Origin: Amorphus orientalis
Lineage (GTDB): Bacteria; Pseudomonadota; Alphaproteobacteria; Rhizobiales; Amorphaceae
Length of the DNA stretch: 64,000 nucleotides
Direction of reading: 5' to 3'
Assembly (NCBI RefSeq): GCF_030814015.1
Contig: NZ_JAUSUL010000002.1
Coordinates: forward strand, 124,001 to 188,000
Below, one piece after another: positions 37,662 through 46,588 of this stretch. A program made the position numbers and the translations under genes. Within the stretch, counting starts at the first letter, position 1. Each line of letters starts with the position of its first letter. The notes under the pieces are model-generated. The model was given only the letters and a program-made list of their open reading frames with translations, was not told where the DNA came from and made no database searches.

Positions 37662-38006
37662 TCCGATACCGGCCGCGGCGGGTCTGAACCGTCTTTTGCA
37701 GCGTGGATGCACGGTTCGCGCTCCCGGCACCGGTGTGGCTGCCAACGGCGGGGGATCTCCGAACGAATTTGGAGCGCATCGCCGTTCCCATCGTCGAGGC
37801 AGTCTTGGCTTGGGCATCGATGGGCGATCGGGATGCGCGGGTCATGGCGCCGCGGCTTGTCGTCCGTTGCGCCAACAGCGCGCCCGCGCTTCTACCGGTT
37901 GACCTGACGGGAACTTCGGGTTCGAACTCTAGGTTTGGAGCAGCCAAGGGTTGCGGGCGATCAGATCTGCAGCCTTATCTGATACTCCGCTGGTTGGGAG
38001 TTGCCC
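37662..38006. other. Intergenic region before the HD-GYP gene
   Basis: 345 bases with no gene that I can support. A TTGACC occurs at 37899, but no convincing -10 element follows at normal spacing. GGGAG lies six bases ahead of the next start codon. Confidence 0.4.
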
Positions 38007-39827
38007 ATGCGCGTTGAACCGCCTCTTCGGAAGGCCATCCAGGGCGCTGCCATCTTTCTGGTGGCCGCAGGCGCTTGGGTGATCATGACCGATTTGCTCG
38101 TCGCTCAGTTCGTCACGACCTCGGCCGGGGTCGCCTATGCTCAGTCCGTCAAGGGCATCGTCTTCGTGCTTGGCTGCACGGCGATCCTCTTCGGTCTCGC
38201 GCACCGCCACTTCAGCCGGCTGGGTGCTGCGGGCATCGAACTGCAAAATGCCCGGGACCTGCTGTCCATCTCCCTGGAATCCTCGGGCAGCACGGCGTTT
38301 CGCTTCGATATTCGCAAGGACCGTGCTGAGGCGCTCCCCGGATTCGGATCGTTGATCGGAGAGCCGGACCGTCCCTTCTCGCGGGAAGACTGGCTCAACA
38401 GAATCGATCCGGAGGACAGGGATTGGGTCGAGACGACCCTTCAGTCCCATCTGGATCGTCGGTCGGAGCAGATCGAACTGGTCTATCGGGTGCGTCACGA
38501 GAGCGGCCGGCTGATGTGGGTGATGTCCAGGGGAAGGCTGCTGCTCGACAAGAACGGAGCACCCGACGAGATCGTTGGTGTCCATACGGAGGTCTCGGAT
38601 CGGGAGATCCTGCGGGAGCAGGTCGAGAACGCCAATCGCGCCCTGCGCGCGCTCCTGCGGGCGACGCGCGCCATCGTCTTTTCCCGGGACAAGCGCTCCA
38701 TGTTCGATGCGGTATGCCGTGATCTCGCTGAAACGGGTGGTTTCCCTCTGGTCTGGATCGGCGCGGCAGATCGCGACGAGAATAAGACCGTCACTGTCGC
38801 TGCCAGCGCAGGTCCCTATAAAGACCTGCCAGGCCAAGTCTCCGTCTCATGGTCACAGGACGTTCCGGAAGGACACGGGCTGGTCGGCGAGGCGATCCGG
38901 TCCGGTCAGGTCCAGGTCTCCAGGACCCTGGCGGAGGATCCACGCGTGGCAGCCTGGAGCAAAGCCATCAATGAGAACGAACTCGGCTCCGAAATCGTGA
39001 TTCCGATCGGGGGTGGCGAGCCGACTTGGGGGACCCTCTCGGTCTTTAGCCGGACGACCGAGGAACTGAGCGAGACCGACCACGAAATCCTCGCCAACGT
39101 GGGTGAGGATCTCTGGTATGCGATCCGGGCGATGGATCGTGAAGCGGAGGTTCAGGAGGCGGAGGCCGGTCGGATCGCCCTTCTGGAGCGCTCCGCCCAG
39201 CGCGAGCGCGAGCTGTTCGAAAAGACGATCGACGCGTTGGCGCGCACCATCGAGAAACGCGATCCGTTCACTGCCGGCCACCAGCGCCGCGTGGCGGACC
39301 TCGTCGAGGCGATCGCGCGCCGGCTGGATCTCCCCGCCGAGCGGATCGGCGACATGCGTCTCGGCGCGCTCATCCACGACATCGGCAAGATAGCCGTCCC
39401 GATCGATATCCTGACCAAGCCCGGCAAGCTGACAAAAGAAGAATATGCGCTGGTCCAGACCCATGCGCGCGCCGGATACGAGATCATCCAGGGTGTCGGC
39501 TTGAGCGACGACATCGTGCTGTCGGTCCTGCAGCATCACGAGCGGCTCGACGGAAGCGGCTACCCGTCCGGGCTCAAGGGAGATGACGTGGGCCTTCCGG
39601 GCCGCATCGTCGCCGTGGCCGACGCCATCGAAGCCATGACTTCACGACGCCCCTATCGCGATCCCGCCAGCCTCGAGGAGGCGCTCGCTGAGCTCGAGAA
39701 GGGCCGAGGCGAGCGCTACGATCCGGACGTGCTGGATGCCTGTCGGGCGGTGCTTTTCGAGGAGGGGTTCGACGAGGTGCTCAAGATGGACATGAACCCG
39801 CTGCCCAAGCGCGATGGCGGGATCTGA
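38007..39827 (+). CDS. Membrane PAS-GAF-HD-GYP protein, putative cyclic-di-GMP phosphodiesterase
   Basis: A 606-residue signalling protein. Two membrane helices lie near residues 10-32 and 48-66; a PAS-like domain near 80-190 (YRVRHESGRLMWVMSRGRLL, GVHTEVSDRE), a GAF domain near 205-360 (GGFPLVWIGAADRDENKTV) and an HD-GYP domain near 390-590. The last has the HD pair in LIHDIGKIAVP, HHERLDGSGYPSGLKGDDV (the GYP motif) and VADAIEAMTSRRPYR, so it looks catalytically complete. It should break down cyclic-di-GMP in response to a signal sensed by PAS or GAF. It has no GGDEF domain. Confidence 0.92.
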   Translation: MRVEPPLRKAIQGAAIFLVAAGAWVIMTDLLVAQFVTTSAGVAYAQSVKGIVFVLGCTAILFGLAHRHFSRLGAAGIELQNARDLLSISLESSGSTAFRFDIRKDRAEALPGFGSLIGEPDRPFSREDWLNRIDPEDRDWVETTLQSHLDRRSEQIELVYRVRHESGRLMWVMSRGRLLLDKNGAPDEIVGVHTEVSDREILREQVENANRALRALLRATRAIVFSRDKRSMFDAVCRDLAETGGFPLVWIGAADRDENKTVTVAASAGPYKDLPGQVSVSWSQDVPEGHGLVGEAIRSGQVQVSRTLAEDPRVAAWSKAINENELGSEIVIPIGGGEPTWGTLSVFSRTTEELSETDHEILANVGEDLWYAIRAMDREAEVQEAEAGRIALLERSAQRERELFEKTIDALARTIEKRDPFTAGHQRRVADLVEAIARRLDLPAERIGDMRLGALIHDIGKIAVPIDILTKPGKLTKEEYALVQTHARAGYEIIQGVGLSDDIVLSVLQHHERLDGSGYPSGLKGDDVGLPGRIVAVADAIEAMTSRRPYRDPASLEEALAELEKGRGERYDPDVLDACRAVLFEEGFDEVLKMDMNPLPKRDGGI

Positions 39828-39886
39828 CAACTCTCAGGTTCGCGGAAGAATATCGGGCAGGGCTGAGGCGCCAGACGCCTTCAAAA

Positions 39887-39961
<75 letters not shown>

Positions 39962-40359
39962 AGCCGGTCCCGTTCAGTTACAAGGAGCCTCGCTCCGGAT
40001 CAAGGCGGCTTCGGGAAAAACCACCCCGTCCACTGTCCGCGATCTCCGGCTCCTTCATAAGAAGGGCCACCGGAAGGCCGCGCTGCCGTGAAGCGCAGGC
40101 CCGCCCGCCACCGGTTCGGATCGCCGTAGTGCCGATCCCAGGATCGGCCGGCCAGGTGAACGATGGATCGGCGGGAACGCCCGACTTGACGAACCGGCGT
40201 TGCCGCGCCATCCCGAGCGAGCCGCGTTGTGCCACAGGCTTTTGACCTGCGCAAGGCTCGTTGACCGTCCTTCGGAGGTCTGCGCACAGCCTCGCGCAAT
40301 CCCGGCCCCGTGGCGTTCTTTGAGCGGGTCGGGCCGCGCTGTCGACGGAGACGGACCTT
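39962..40359. other. Gap between tRNA-Thr and the small basic protein gene
   Basis: About 400 bases of high-GC sequence. I find no gene, RNA motif or clear repeat. The promoters of the tRNA (minus strand) and of the prmA message (plus strand) should be here. Confidence 0.4.
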
Positions 40360-40542
40360 TTGACGAAAAATGAGAGATCACCCGGTGCGCCGCGCTCGCG
40401 CGACGACGAGCGGGCCGAACGCCTCGCAGCGGAACTGCGCGCCAATCTGCGACGCCGAAAGCAGCAGGCGCGGTCCCGCAAATCCGACGCGCCCGCCGAC
40501 GCCGAGGCGAAGGCCAGCGATGGGCGCAGCGATGACGCGTGA
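40360..40542 (+). CDS. Small basic protein upstream of prmA
   Basis: A 60-residue, very charged protein (RDDERAERLAAELRANLRRRKQQARSRK) that ends with an acidic Asp/Ala tail. The motif RLAAELRANLRRRKQQAR resembles short uncharacterised proteins seen in many alphaproteobacteria. Start is a TTG behind GGAGACGGA. It overlaps the prmA start by 23 bases in another frame, so the two are translationally linked. Function is unknown. Confidence 0.65.
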   Translation: MTKNERSPGAPRSRDDERAERLAAELRANLRRRKQQARSRKSDAPADAEAKASDGRSDDA

Positions 40543-41434
40543 CGGGACGGAGCCGGCGCGGGTCCTGAAGCTCGCCTGTACCGTGGCCGCCGACCAGGCG
40601 GCCGCAGCCGAAGCCCGGCTGGAGACCGCGCTCGGCGATCGCGCCGCTGCGCTCTCGCGATTCGAGGTGGTGGACGAGGGGCCCTGGACCGTCGAGGCGC
40701 TTCTCTACGACGTGGACGATGCCGACGAGGTGCTTCGGGAGATCCGGGCCGGACTGGACGATCCCGATCTGGCCAAGAAACTCAACGCTGAATGGCTCGG
40801 GGACGAGGACTGGGTGGCGATGAGCCTGGCGGGCCTCGTACCGGTCCGCGCCGGGCGCTTCACGATTTTCGGGAGCCATGACCGGGCAAAGGTACCGCCG
40901 TCGCGCTGGCGGCTGGAGATCGATGCGGGACAGGCCTTCGGGACCGGACACCACGAGACCACGGTCGGCTGCCTGCTGGCGATCGAGGCGCTGGCGAAAC
41001 AGGGCCTGCTGCCGGCGGAAGCGATCGATCTCGGCACTGGAACGGGCGTTCTGGCCGCCGCGATGGTCCGGCTCGGGGTGGCGCGCGTCGTCGCCAGCGA
41101 CATCGATCCGATCGCCGTCGACGTGGCGCAGGCGAACCTGCGCGCCTTCGGTGTGGGCGGCCGGGTGGAGACGGTCGCCGCGGCCGGTTTCGCCCATAAG
41201 CTGCTTCGGGACGCGCAGCCCGGTCTGATCGTGGCGAACATCCTGGCCCGGCCGCTGGCCGCACTCGCTCCGGATGTCCGCCGCTCCATCGCACCGGACG
41301 GGCGCATCGTCCTGTCGGGGCTGCGCCTGGCGGATGAATGGCGGATCCGGTCGGTCTACGGCGCGCACCGGTTCGCGATGGTCAGGGCCTACCGCATCGG
41401 CGCCTGGGCCACGCTGGTGATGAGGGCCCGCTGA
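40520..41434 (+). CDS. prmA: Ribosomal protein L11 methyltransferase
   Basis: A 304-residue SAM-dependent enzyme that trimethylates L11. The N-terminal substrate domain leads into EIDAGQAFGTGHHETT, characteristic of PrmA, followed by the SAM motif IDLGTGTGVLAAAMVRLG, VASDIDPIAVDVAQAN and NILARPLAALAP. Start at MGAAMTRDG was chosen for the GAAGG ribosome site; an ATG four codons later is possible. It overlaps the small basic gene upstream and is followed by two hairpins. Confidence 0.92.
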   Translation: MGAAMTRDGTEPARVLKLACTVAADQAAAAEARLETALGDRAAALSRFEVVDEGPWTVEALLYDVDDADEVLREIRAGLDDPDLAKKLNAEWLGDEDWVAMSLAGLVPVRAGRFTIFGSHDRAKVPPSRWRLEIDAGQAFGTGHHETTVGCLLAIEALAKQGLLPAEAIDLGTGTGVLAAAMVRLGVARVVASDIDPIAVDVAQANLRAFGVGGRVETVAAAGFAHKLLRDAQPGLIVANILARPLAALAPDVRRSIAPDGRIVLSGLRLADEWRIRSVYGAHRFAMVRAYRIGAWATLVMRAR

Positions 41435-41442
41435 AAATGAAA

Positions 41443-41505
41443 CGGGCGGCTGGCCTTGCGACCAACCGCCCGTAGTCGGGGTCCTTTGGGAGGAGGAAAG
41501 GACCC
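41443..41505 (+). terminator. Two successive terminator-like hairpins after prmA
   Basis: Hairpin one pairs CGGGCGGCTGG (41443-41453) with CCAACCGCCCG (41462-41472), allowing a mismatch. Hairpin two pairs GGGTCCTTT (41479-41487) with AAAGGACCC (41497-41505) and is followed by GTTTC. They lie between prmA and the converging DUF1127 gene and probably end transcription from both sides. Confidence 0.75.
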
Positions 41506-41559
41506 GTTTCTTGAATTCGTCCGAACGTTCGGTTCGGGATAGCTGCTCAAGCGCTCCGG

Positions 41560-41784
41560 TCAGAGAAACGGATAGCTGCCCGAGGCGTTCTTCTCGAGGC
41601 TCTTGCGCTCGTAGCCCAGCTGCTCGAGCGACTTGTCGTCGAGGCTCAGCAGGTAGGCGTTGATCGCGCGCTCAGCCTGGCGCTGGCGCGCAGTAATGAT
41701 CCGGCTCATCAGTCGGTGCAGGGCCGAGTGCTCGCGCTCGCTGCCCGTCAGTCGAAAATCGCCGGACGTCGTCGTCATGGCCAT
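41560..41784 (-). CDS. DUF1127 small protein
   Basis: A 74-residue protein whose C-terminal half shows the DUF1127 (YjiS-like) pattern, NAYLLSLDDKSLEQLGYERKSL, preceded by an Arg-rich helix (RLMSRIITARQRQAERA). Such proteins in alphaproteobacteria influence RNA turnover, phosphate and carbon metabolism and are often under stress control. Start at MAMTTTSGD after AAGGAT; a second ATG lies two codons in. Its upstream region contains two TTGC-N3-GCAA-like sites. Confidence 0.88.
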   Translation of the reverse strand: MAMTTTSGDFRLTGSEREHSALHRLMSRIITARQRQAERAINAYLLSLDDKSLEQLGYERKSLEKNASGSYPFL

Positions 41785-41836
41785 GGTGAAATCCTTATCC
41801 CTTGGTGACACGATTCCGGGGCGTCGCTCCCGTTTC

Positions 41837-41852
41837 TTGCAGTGCAACATAA
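41837..41852. promoter_or_regulatory. TTGC-AGT-GCAA motif, possible PhaR-type site
   Basis: TTGCAGTGCAACATAA lies 52 bases ahead of the DUF1127 start. It is near-identical to TTGCAATGCAGCATAA further upstream (41905-41920) and shares the TTGC-N3-GCAA core with the repeat before the DUF3141 operon. Confidence 0.5.
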
Positions 41853-41904
41853 GGACCTCTGAGGTCTGAGCAACACGCGTGGCCGCATGCCAGCCCTGCC
41901 TATT

Positions 41905-41920
41905 TTGCAATGCAGCATAA
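41905..41920. promoter_or_regulatory. TTGC-AAT-GCAG motif, second possible PhaR-type site
   Basis: TTGCAATGCAGCATAA, 68 bases from the first copy and differing from it in two bases. A degenerate third copy (TGCAGTGCC) follows at about 41927. Repeated TGC/GCA half-sites of this kind are typical of PhaR-bound promoters; direct binding is not shown. Confidence 0.5.
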
Positions 41921-42138
41921 TTTTGATGCAGTGCCGTAGGCAGATGGCTGCCTGCTTAGGCATCGCATTGTCGTCGGGGCGGCTGACAACGCGGGTCCGG
42001 ATGGCCCATATAGGCTCAGTTGTCAGGGTCGGAGCCGTTTTCGCCGGGTGGACCCATCCGGGCGACAGGAGATAGCGCCGGTTTCTGGAATTTGCTCAGC
42101 TGTCCGGCCGATCGGGCGCCGCTGCGAAGGAGAAAGAC

Positions 42139-43953
42139 ATGTTTCAGACGTTCGGCGACGGCGCGGATCCGAGTACGGGCGCTCAGCGACTGGGGCGCCT
42201 GAGGGCCGAACTCGCCCGGATCGGTGTCGATGGCTTCATCGTGCCCCGCGCCGACGAGTATCAGGGCGAATACGTTCCGCCGTCGGCCGAGCGCCTGGCC
42301 TGGCTGACCGGGTTCACCGGGTCCGCCGGCCTTGCCGTGGTTCTGGCCGACGAGGCGGCGGTGTTCGTGGACGGACGCTACACCACCCAGGTGCGCCGGC
42401 AGGTTGATACCGAAGCGTTCTCGCCCGTTGCGATCGCCGAGACGAAGCCGTCGGTCTGGCTCCAGGAGCGGCTGACCTCCGGCATGAAAATCGGCTTCGA
42501 TCCGAGACTGCACACCCGGTCGGAGGTTCAGCGGTTCGAGGCGGCCTGCCGCAAGGCCGATGCGGAGCTGATCGCGCTCGACGCCAATCCCCTCGATGCC
42601 GTCTGGGACGACCGTCCCGAGCCGCCGCTGGCGGAAGTGGTGCTCTATCCCGAGCATCTGGCCGGACGGAGCGCGTCGGACAAGATCCGCGCGCTGCAGG
42701 GCGTGCTGCGGGACAAGGGCGCTGCCGCCGCTGTCCTTACGGCTACCGATTCCGTGGCCTGGCTGTTCAACATCCGGGGCTCCGACATTCCGCACACCCC
42801 GGTGACGCTCGCCAATGCGCTCGTCTTTGCCGATGGCCGTCCTGCGCTGTTCGTGGATTCACGGAAGCTCACGAACGAAGTCCGGGATGCGCTGGAGACG
42901 ATCGCGGACGTGGCCGATCCCTCGACGCTTCAGACACGGCTGGCCGATCTCGGCAGCGCGGGCGCCACGGTCCTCGTCGACCCGGACCAGACCCCCGAGG
43001 TTTACGTGCGTTCGGTCGAGGCGGCCGGCGGGACAGTACTGGAAAACCAGGATCCGGTCGTCCCGCAGAAGGCGGTCAAGACGGTTGCGGAAATCGGCGG
43101 AAGCCGGGCTGCGCACCAGCGCGACGGTGTGGCGCTGGTTCGGTTCCTTCATTGGCTCGATCGGCAGGAAACCGGATTTTCCGAGATCGAGGCCGTGAAG
43201 GCGCTCGAGACGTTCCGGTCCGAGACCGGCGCGCTGAAGGAGATTTCCTTCGACACCATTTCCGGGGCCGGGGAACACGGTGCCATCGTCCACTACCGGG
43301 TCACGGAACGGACCGACCGGCGGATCGAGACGGGCGAGCTGTTTCTGATCGATTCCGGCGGCCAGTATCTCGACGGCACCACCGACGTGACCCGGACGGT
43401 GCCCTTCGGCGCGCCGAGCGACGAGATGAAGGTGCGCTTCACCCAGGTGCTCAAGGGCCACATCCAGATCGCGATGGCCCGGTTCCCGGATGGAACCTCA
43501 GGCGCCCAGCTCGACGCGCTGGCCCGGATCGCCCTCTGGCGCACAGGTCACGATTTCGATCACGGCACGGGTCACGGCGTGGGCGCCTATCTCTCCGTGC
43601 ACGAGGGACCGCAGCGCATTTCCAAGCTCGGCCATGCCGCGCTGAAGCCGGGCATGATCGTTTCCAACGAGCCGGGCTACTATCGCCCCGACCACTACGG
43701 CATCCGGATCGAGAACCTGGTGCTCGTGACGCCGGCCGCTCCGATTCCCGGAGGCGAGCGCGAGATGCTCGGGTTCGAGACTCTGACGCTCGCACCGATC
43801 GATCGGCGCCTGATCCTGCCCCGTCTCCTGGCGCCGGCCGAGATCGCCTGGCTCGACTGCTATCACCTGAGGGTCCAGGGCGCGCTGGCGGGCAGCCTGG
43901 ATCCGCAGGAACGTGCGTGGCTGATCGAGGCGACCCGGCCGATCGTGGGGTGA
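42139..43953 (+). CDS. pepP: Xaa-Pro aminopeptidase (M24 family)
   Basis: A 604-residue cytoplasmic metallopeptidase that removes N-terminal residues next to proline. It has two creatinase-like N-domains (PSAERLAWLTGFTGSAGLAVVL; SVAWLFNIRGSDIPHTPV) and the pita-bread catalytic domain with two-metal ligands in LIDSGGQYLDGTTDVTRTV (two Asp), HGTGHGVGAYLSVHEGP (His), NEPGYY (Glu) and GIRIENL (Glu). The size matches eukaryote-like XPNPEP1 and rhizobial enzymes. It has an AAGGAG ribosome site. Confidence 0.93.
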   Translation: MFQTFGDGADPSTGAQRLGRLRAELARIGVDGFIVPRADEYQGEYVPPSAERLAWLTGFTGSAGLAVVLADEAAVFVDGRYTTQVRRQVDTEAFSPVAIAETKPSVWLQERLTSGMKIGFDPRLHTRSEVQRFEAACRKADAELIALDANPLDAVWDDRPEPPLAEVVLYPEHLAGRSASDKIRALQGVLRDKGAAAAVLTATDSVAWLFNIRGSDIPHTPVTLANALVFADGRPALFVDSRKLTNEVRDALETIADVADPSTLQTRLADLGSAGATVLVDPDQTPEVYVRSVEAAGGTVLENQDPVVPQKAVKTVAEIGGSRAAHQRDGVALVRFLHWLDRQETGFSEIEAVKALETFRSETGALKEISFDTISGAGEHGAIVHYRVTERTDRRIETGELFLIDSGGQYLDGTTDVTRTVPFGAPSDEMKVRFTQVLKGHIQIAMARFPDGTSGAQLDALARIALWRTGHDFDHGTGHGVGAYLSVHEGPQRISKLGHAALKPGMIVSNEPGYYRPDHYGIRIENLVLVTPAAPIPGGEREMLGFETLTLAPIDRRLILPRLLAPAEIAWLDCYHLRVQGALAGSLDPQERAWLIEATRPIVG

Positions 43954-44033
43954 AAAGGCGGTTCACTTCGCCGTTTTGCGGATGCGAAAGGCTGCCCGGA
44001 AGAGCTGAATCGCACCTTAAACTAAACCAATAA

Positions 44034-44055
44034 GTGTATTTCTATTGATATACAC
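44034..44055. promoter_or_regulatory. Inverted repeat GTGTAT-N10-ATACAC
   Basis: A perfect 6-base inverted repeat in AT-rich sequence about 80 bases ahead of the small orphan gene. The half-site GTGTAT is also found in the palindrome before the CBS membrane gene (58488-58503). It could be an operator; no regulator is known. Confidence 0.4.
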
Positions 44056-44137
44056 GCATTAGGGGAGTACCTTCATAAGGTGCCGCTGAGGGTGCGGCTG
44101 CGCGGCGCCATGGCGCCATTCATCGATGGGGGATCGA

Positions 44138-44422
44138 ATGACGGAGTTGTCGAAAATTCCACAGGAATTGCTGAGCTCCCTTGAGATCGATGGTCTTACC
44201 CAGAGGGTCGGCAAGATTACCGCCATCTGCGATTTTCCCAGCTCGGAAGGCTCCACGTTCTTCTTCCGGGACTCGGATGATCCCAGTTGGTACGTGTGGT
44301 TCCCGATGACCAGAGAGATGCATCCGACGATCCTCTCGATTCTGGAGAACCCCGATTACAGGACGCTTGTTCTGATCGATGGCGCGGGCAAGCTGAACCG
44401 GCTTCTCGTCTACAGCGCCTAA
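44138..44422 (+). CDS. Small hypothetical protein
   Basis: A 94-residue soluble protein (MTELSKIPQELLSS) that I cannot place in a family. It has no signal peptide or membrane segment; notable segments are FFFRDSDDPSWYVWFPMTREMHP and TLVLIDGAGKLNRLLVYSA, suggesting an alpha/beta fold. The start follows GGGGGA directly. The surrounding sequence is lower in G+C than its neighbours. It stands alone between aminopeptidase P and the converging azlD gene. Confidence 0.65.
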   Translation: MTELSKIPQELLSSLEIDGLTQRVGKITAICDFPSSEGSTFFFRDSDDPSWYVWFPMTREMHPTILSILENPDYRTLVLIDGAGKLNRLLVYSA

Positions 44423-44486
44423 CCTCCGGGTCCCACGCTTTCCACTCTGGTTGGGGCCTCATCGCGCTGCTGCATGCAGTTTGGTG

Positions 44487-44789
44487 CTAGAGCCCGGCGG
44501 CGCGCAGCAGGCCTGCCGTGGCCGCGCCGAGGACGACAACGGCGAGCAGCGGAAAGCGCAGCGCGGCGAGAAGGGCGACGGCTCCAGCGATCAGTTCCGC
44601 CAGCCCTCCTGCCAGTACGGCCGGGGCCACAAGCGCGGTCAGTACCGCGGCCGGGACCGCTTCAAGAGCATTGCGGAGCCGGCCGCTGGCCGGCACCCGG
44701 CGCACCAGCACAAGCCCCGCCAGCCGGGTGGAGTAGGTGGCAATGCCCATCAGCAGGATGGTCACGAGGGTGACTGGATCGACGTTCAC
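44487..44789 (-). CDS. azlD: AzlD-type branched-chain amino acid exporter subunit
   Basis: A 100-residue membrane protein with three to four helices (LVTILLMGIATYSTRLAGLVLV, VPAAVLTALVAPAVLAGGLAELIAGAVALLAA). It pairs with AzlC to export branched-chain amino acids or analogues. The GTG start overlaps the azlC stop by 4 bases. Confidence 0.88.
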   Translation of the reverse strand: MNVDPVTLVTILLMGIATYSTRLAGLVLVRRVPASGRLRNALEAVPAAVLTALVAPAVLAGGLAELIAGAVALLAALRFPLLAVVVLGAATAGLLRAAGL

Positions 44790-45499
44790 AACTGCTGCTC
44801 TCTCTTCATGGGCCGCAGCGTGGCGGCGGCGACGCCTGCGACCGCGCCGGCGGCGATTGCGAGCGGACCGGGTGCGACGAGATGAACGAGCGTCGAGCCG
44901 GCCGCCGCTGCGACGACCACTGTCACGAAACCCGGCGTCGCGCGGAAGCTCATCAGAAGCCCGATGAACAGGGCCGTGAAAGCGAAATCGAAGCCGTAGC
45001 GGGTCGGATCGCCGACTCCGGCGCCGAGAAGGGCGCCAAGCGTGGTCCAGGCGAGCCAGGCGCTCGAGATCACGGCAGCCATCCCGGCATAGTAGGCCGG
45101 GGTCAGCGGTCCCTCCCGGGCGCGCTTTTCCGCGAGCGCCCAGACCTCGTCCACCAGAAAGAACAACGCGACCGGTTTCCAGCGCTTCGGGAACGCATCC
45201 ATCTTCGGCAGAAGCGAGGTTCCCATCAGGATGTGGCGGGTGTTCACCAGGAAGGTGGCGACGACCACCGTCGCGATCGGGATCGGATGCGCCCACAAAT
45301 CGATGGCGACGAACTGCGACGCGCCCGCGAGCACCACCGCCGACATCATCAGCGCTTCCAGGGGCGACAGGCCCTTTTGAGCCGCCAGTGCGCCCCAAAG
45401 GACGCCGAAGGGGATGGCGGCACCGGCGATCGGCAGGATCGCGAGGGCGCCGCTCGCCAGATCTGAGGAGCGGTTTGCAGGTCGTGACGGGGACGGCAT
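44786..45499 (-). CDS. azlC: AzlC-type branched-chain amino acid exporter subunit
   Basis: A 237-residue inner-membrane protein with the family segments AIPFGVLWGALAAQKGLSPLEALMMSAVVLAGASQFVAIDLW and NTRHILMGTSLLPKM. With AzlD it forms an exporter for branched-chain amino acids. Start at MPSPSRPAN; the frame is open upstream but that stretch is not membrane-like. It follows the AraC-type gene by 79 bases on the same strand and may be controlled by it. Confidence 0.9.
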   Translation of the reverse strand: MPSPSRPANRSSDLASGALAILPIAGAAIPFGVLWGALAAQKGLSPLEALMMSAVVLAGASQFVAIDLWAHPIPIATVVVATFLVNTRHILMGTSLLPKMDAFPKRWKPVALFFLVDEVWALAEKRAREGPLTPAYYAGMAAVISSAWLAWTTLGALLGAGVGDPTRYGFDFAFTALFIGLLMSFRATPGFVTVVVAAAAGSTLVHLVAPGPLAIAAGAVAGVAAATLRPMKREQQL

Positions 45500-45578
45500 G
45501 GTCGGTTTTCGCTCGCGGGGGATTTCGTGCGTGCACGTGTCGGACAGTTGCCGGAGGCCGGACGACGGTCCGGCGTCG

Positions 45579-46433
45579 TCACCGGACCCGGTAGGCTCCC
45601 GGCGTGACGCCGACGCGGGCCTTGAAGGCGCGGTTGAGATGGCTCTGATCGTAGAAGCCGCAGGAGAGCGCCACATCTGAGGGGGCCTCGCCGGCGGCTA
45701 GCGCGGCGCGTGCCGCCCGCACCCGCCGGTCGGTGAGCCAGGCATGCGGGGTCAGGCCGGTCGCGTCCCGGAAGGCCCGGATCAGGCCCGTCCGGGAGAG
45801 GCCGGCCACGCCGGCGAGTTCGGGCAGGCTGACATCGCTGCGATAATGGGCCTCCAGATAGTCGATCGCCATCCGGACGGCGGACGGCTCCGATCCGGTC
45901 GGCCGCACGACCACGCGCGCGTACCGCGCCAGCGCCTCGCTGTAGACGCCGAGGAGCGCTTCGTCCTGGCCGAGGCTGTCGCCGGTCTCCCCGAGCCGCC
46001 GGTGGGCGGCCACGAACCGTTCCGCAAGCTGCGGATCGCGCACGATCGGGGCCGGAAAGAAGGGGGTGCCCGTGCAGGGACGGTCGGTCAGTTCCTCCAC
46101 CAGGCCGATCATCAGCGCCTGGGACGGATAGGTCATCCGGTAGCTGTAGCCGTCCTCTGCGGGGCTGCCGTCGTGGACCTCGTCCGGATTGACGAAGCAG
46201 AGCTCTCCCGGGACGGCATAATGCCGCTCCCCGCGGACGCGGAAGGTTTCGCATCCGGTGACGATTGTGCCCACCACGTAGGTCTCATGGGTGTGCTGGG
46301 CGTATTCGTGGGTGCGGAAGGTTGCCGACAGGCATTCGAGCGAGTCGAACCGCGGTGCACGCCAGAAGGCGACCCGGTCGCGGGCGGTCAATTCCGTGCG
46401 GCGAAGCGCCTCGCTCTGGCTCATCTGTTCCAT
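45579..46433 (-). CDS. AraC-family transcriptional regulator
   Basis: A 284-residue regulator with an N-terminal cupin sensor (HTHETYVVGTIVTGCETFRVRGERHYAVPGELCFVNPDEVHDG) and two C-terminal helix-turn-helix units (SLPELAGVAGLSRTGLIRAFRDATGLTPHAWL; APSDVALSCGFYDQSHLNRAFKARVGVTPGAYR). The family commonly regulates adjacent AzlCD/LysE-type exporters, which fits here. It starts at MEQMSQSEAL and is divergent from the ClC channel gene. Confidence 0.92.
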   Translation of the reverse strand: MEQMSQSEALRRTELTARDRVAFWRAPRFDSLECLSATFRTHEYAQHTHETYVVGTIVTGCETFRVRGERHYAVPGELCFVNPDEVHDGSPAEDGYSYRMTYPSQALMIGLVEELTDRPCTGTPFFPAPIVRDPQLAERFVAAHRRLGETGDSLGQDEALLGVYSEALARYARVVVRPTGSEPSAVRMAIDYLEAHYRSDVSLPELAGVAGLSRTGLIRAFRDATGLTPHAWLTDRRVRAARAALAAGEAPSDVALSCGFYDQSHLNRAFKARVGVTPGAYRVR

Positions 46434-46588
46434 GGCGGGAACTGTGAAGCATCGGCCGTTCGGCGTCTTGGAAAAAAGTCGCATGGCGAAATCGGCGCGC
46501 GGTGCCTTGCTTGACTCTGAATGGGGGCGGGTGCACCACGGTCGCCCATTCCCGCCCCGACCTGCAACCGCTCGACCCCTCTGGGACA

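Noticed and set aside
37899..37933. TTGACC followed by a GAACTTCGGGTTC stretch resembling a MerR-type promoter
   Set aside because: The half-sites are not symmetrical, the -10 is poor and no MerR gene is near.
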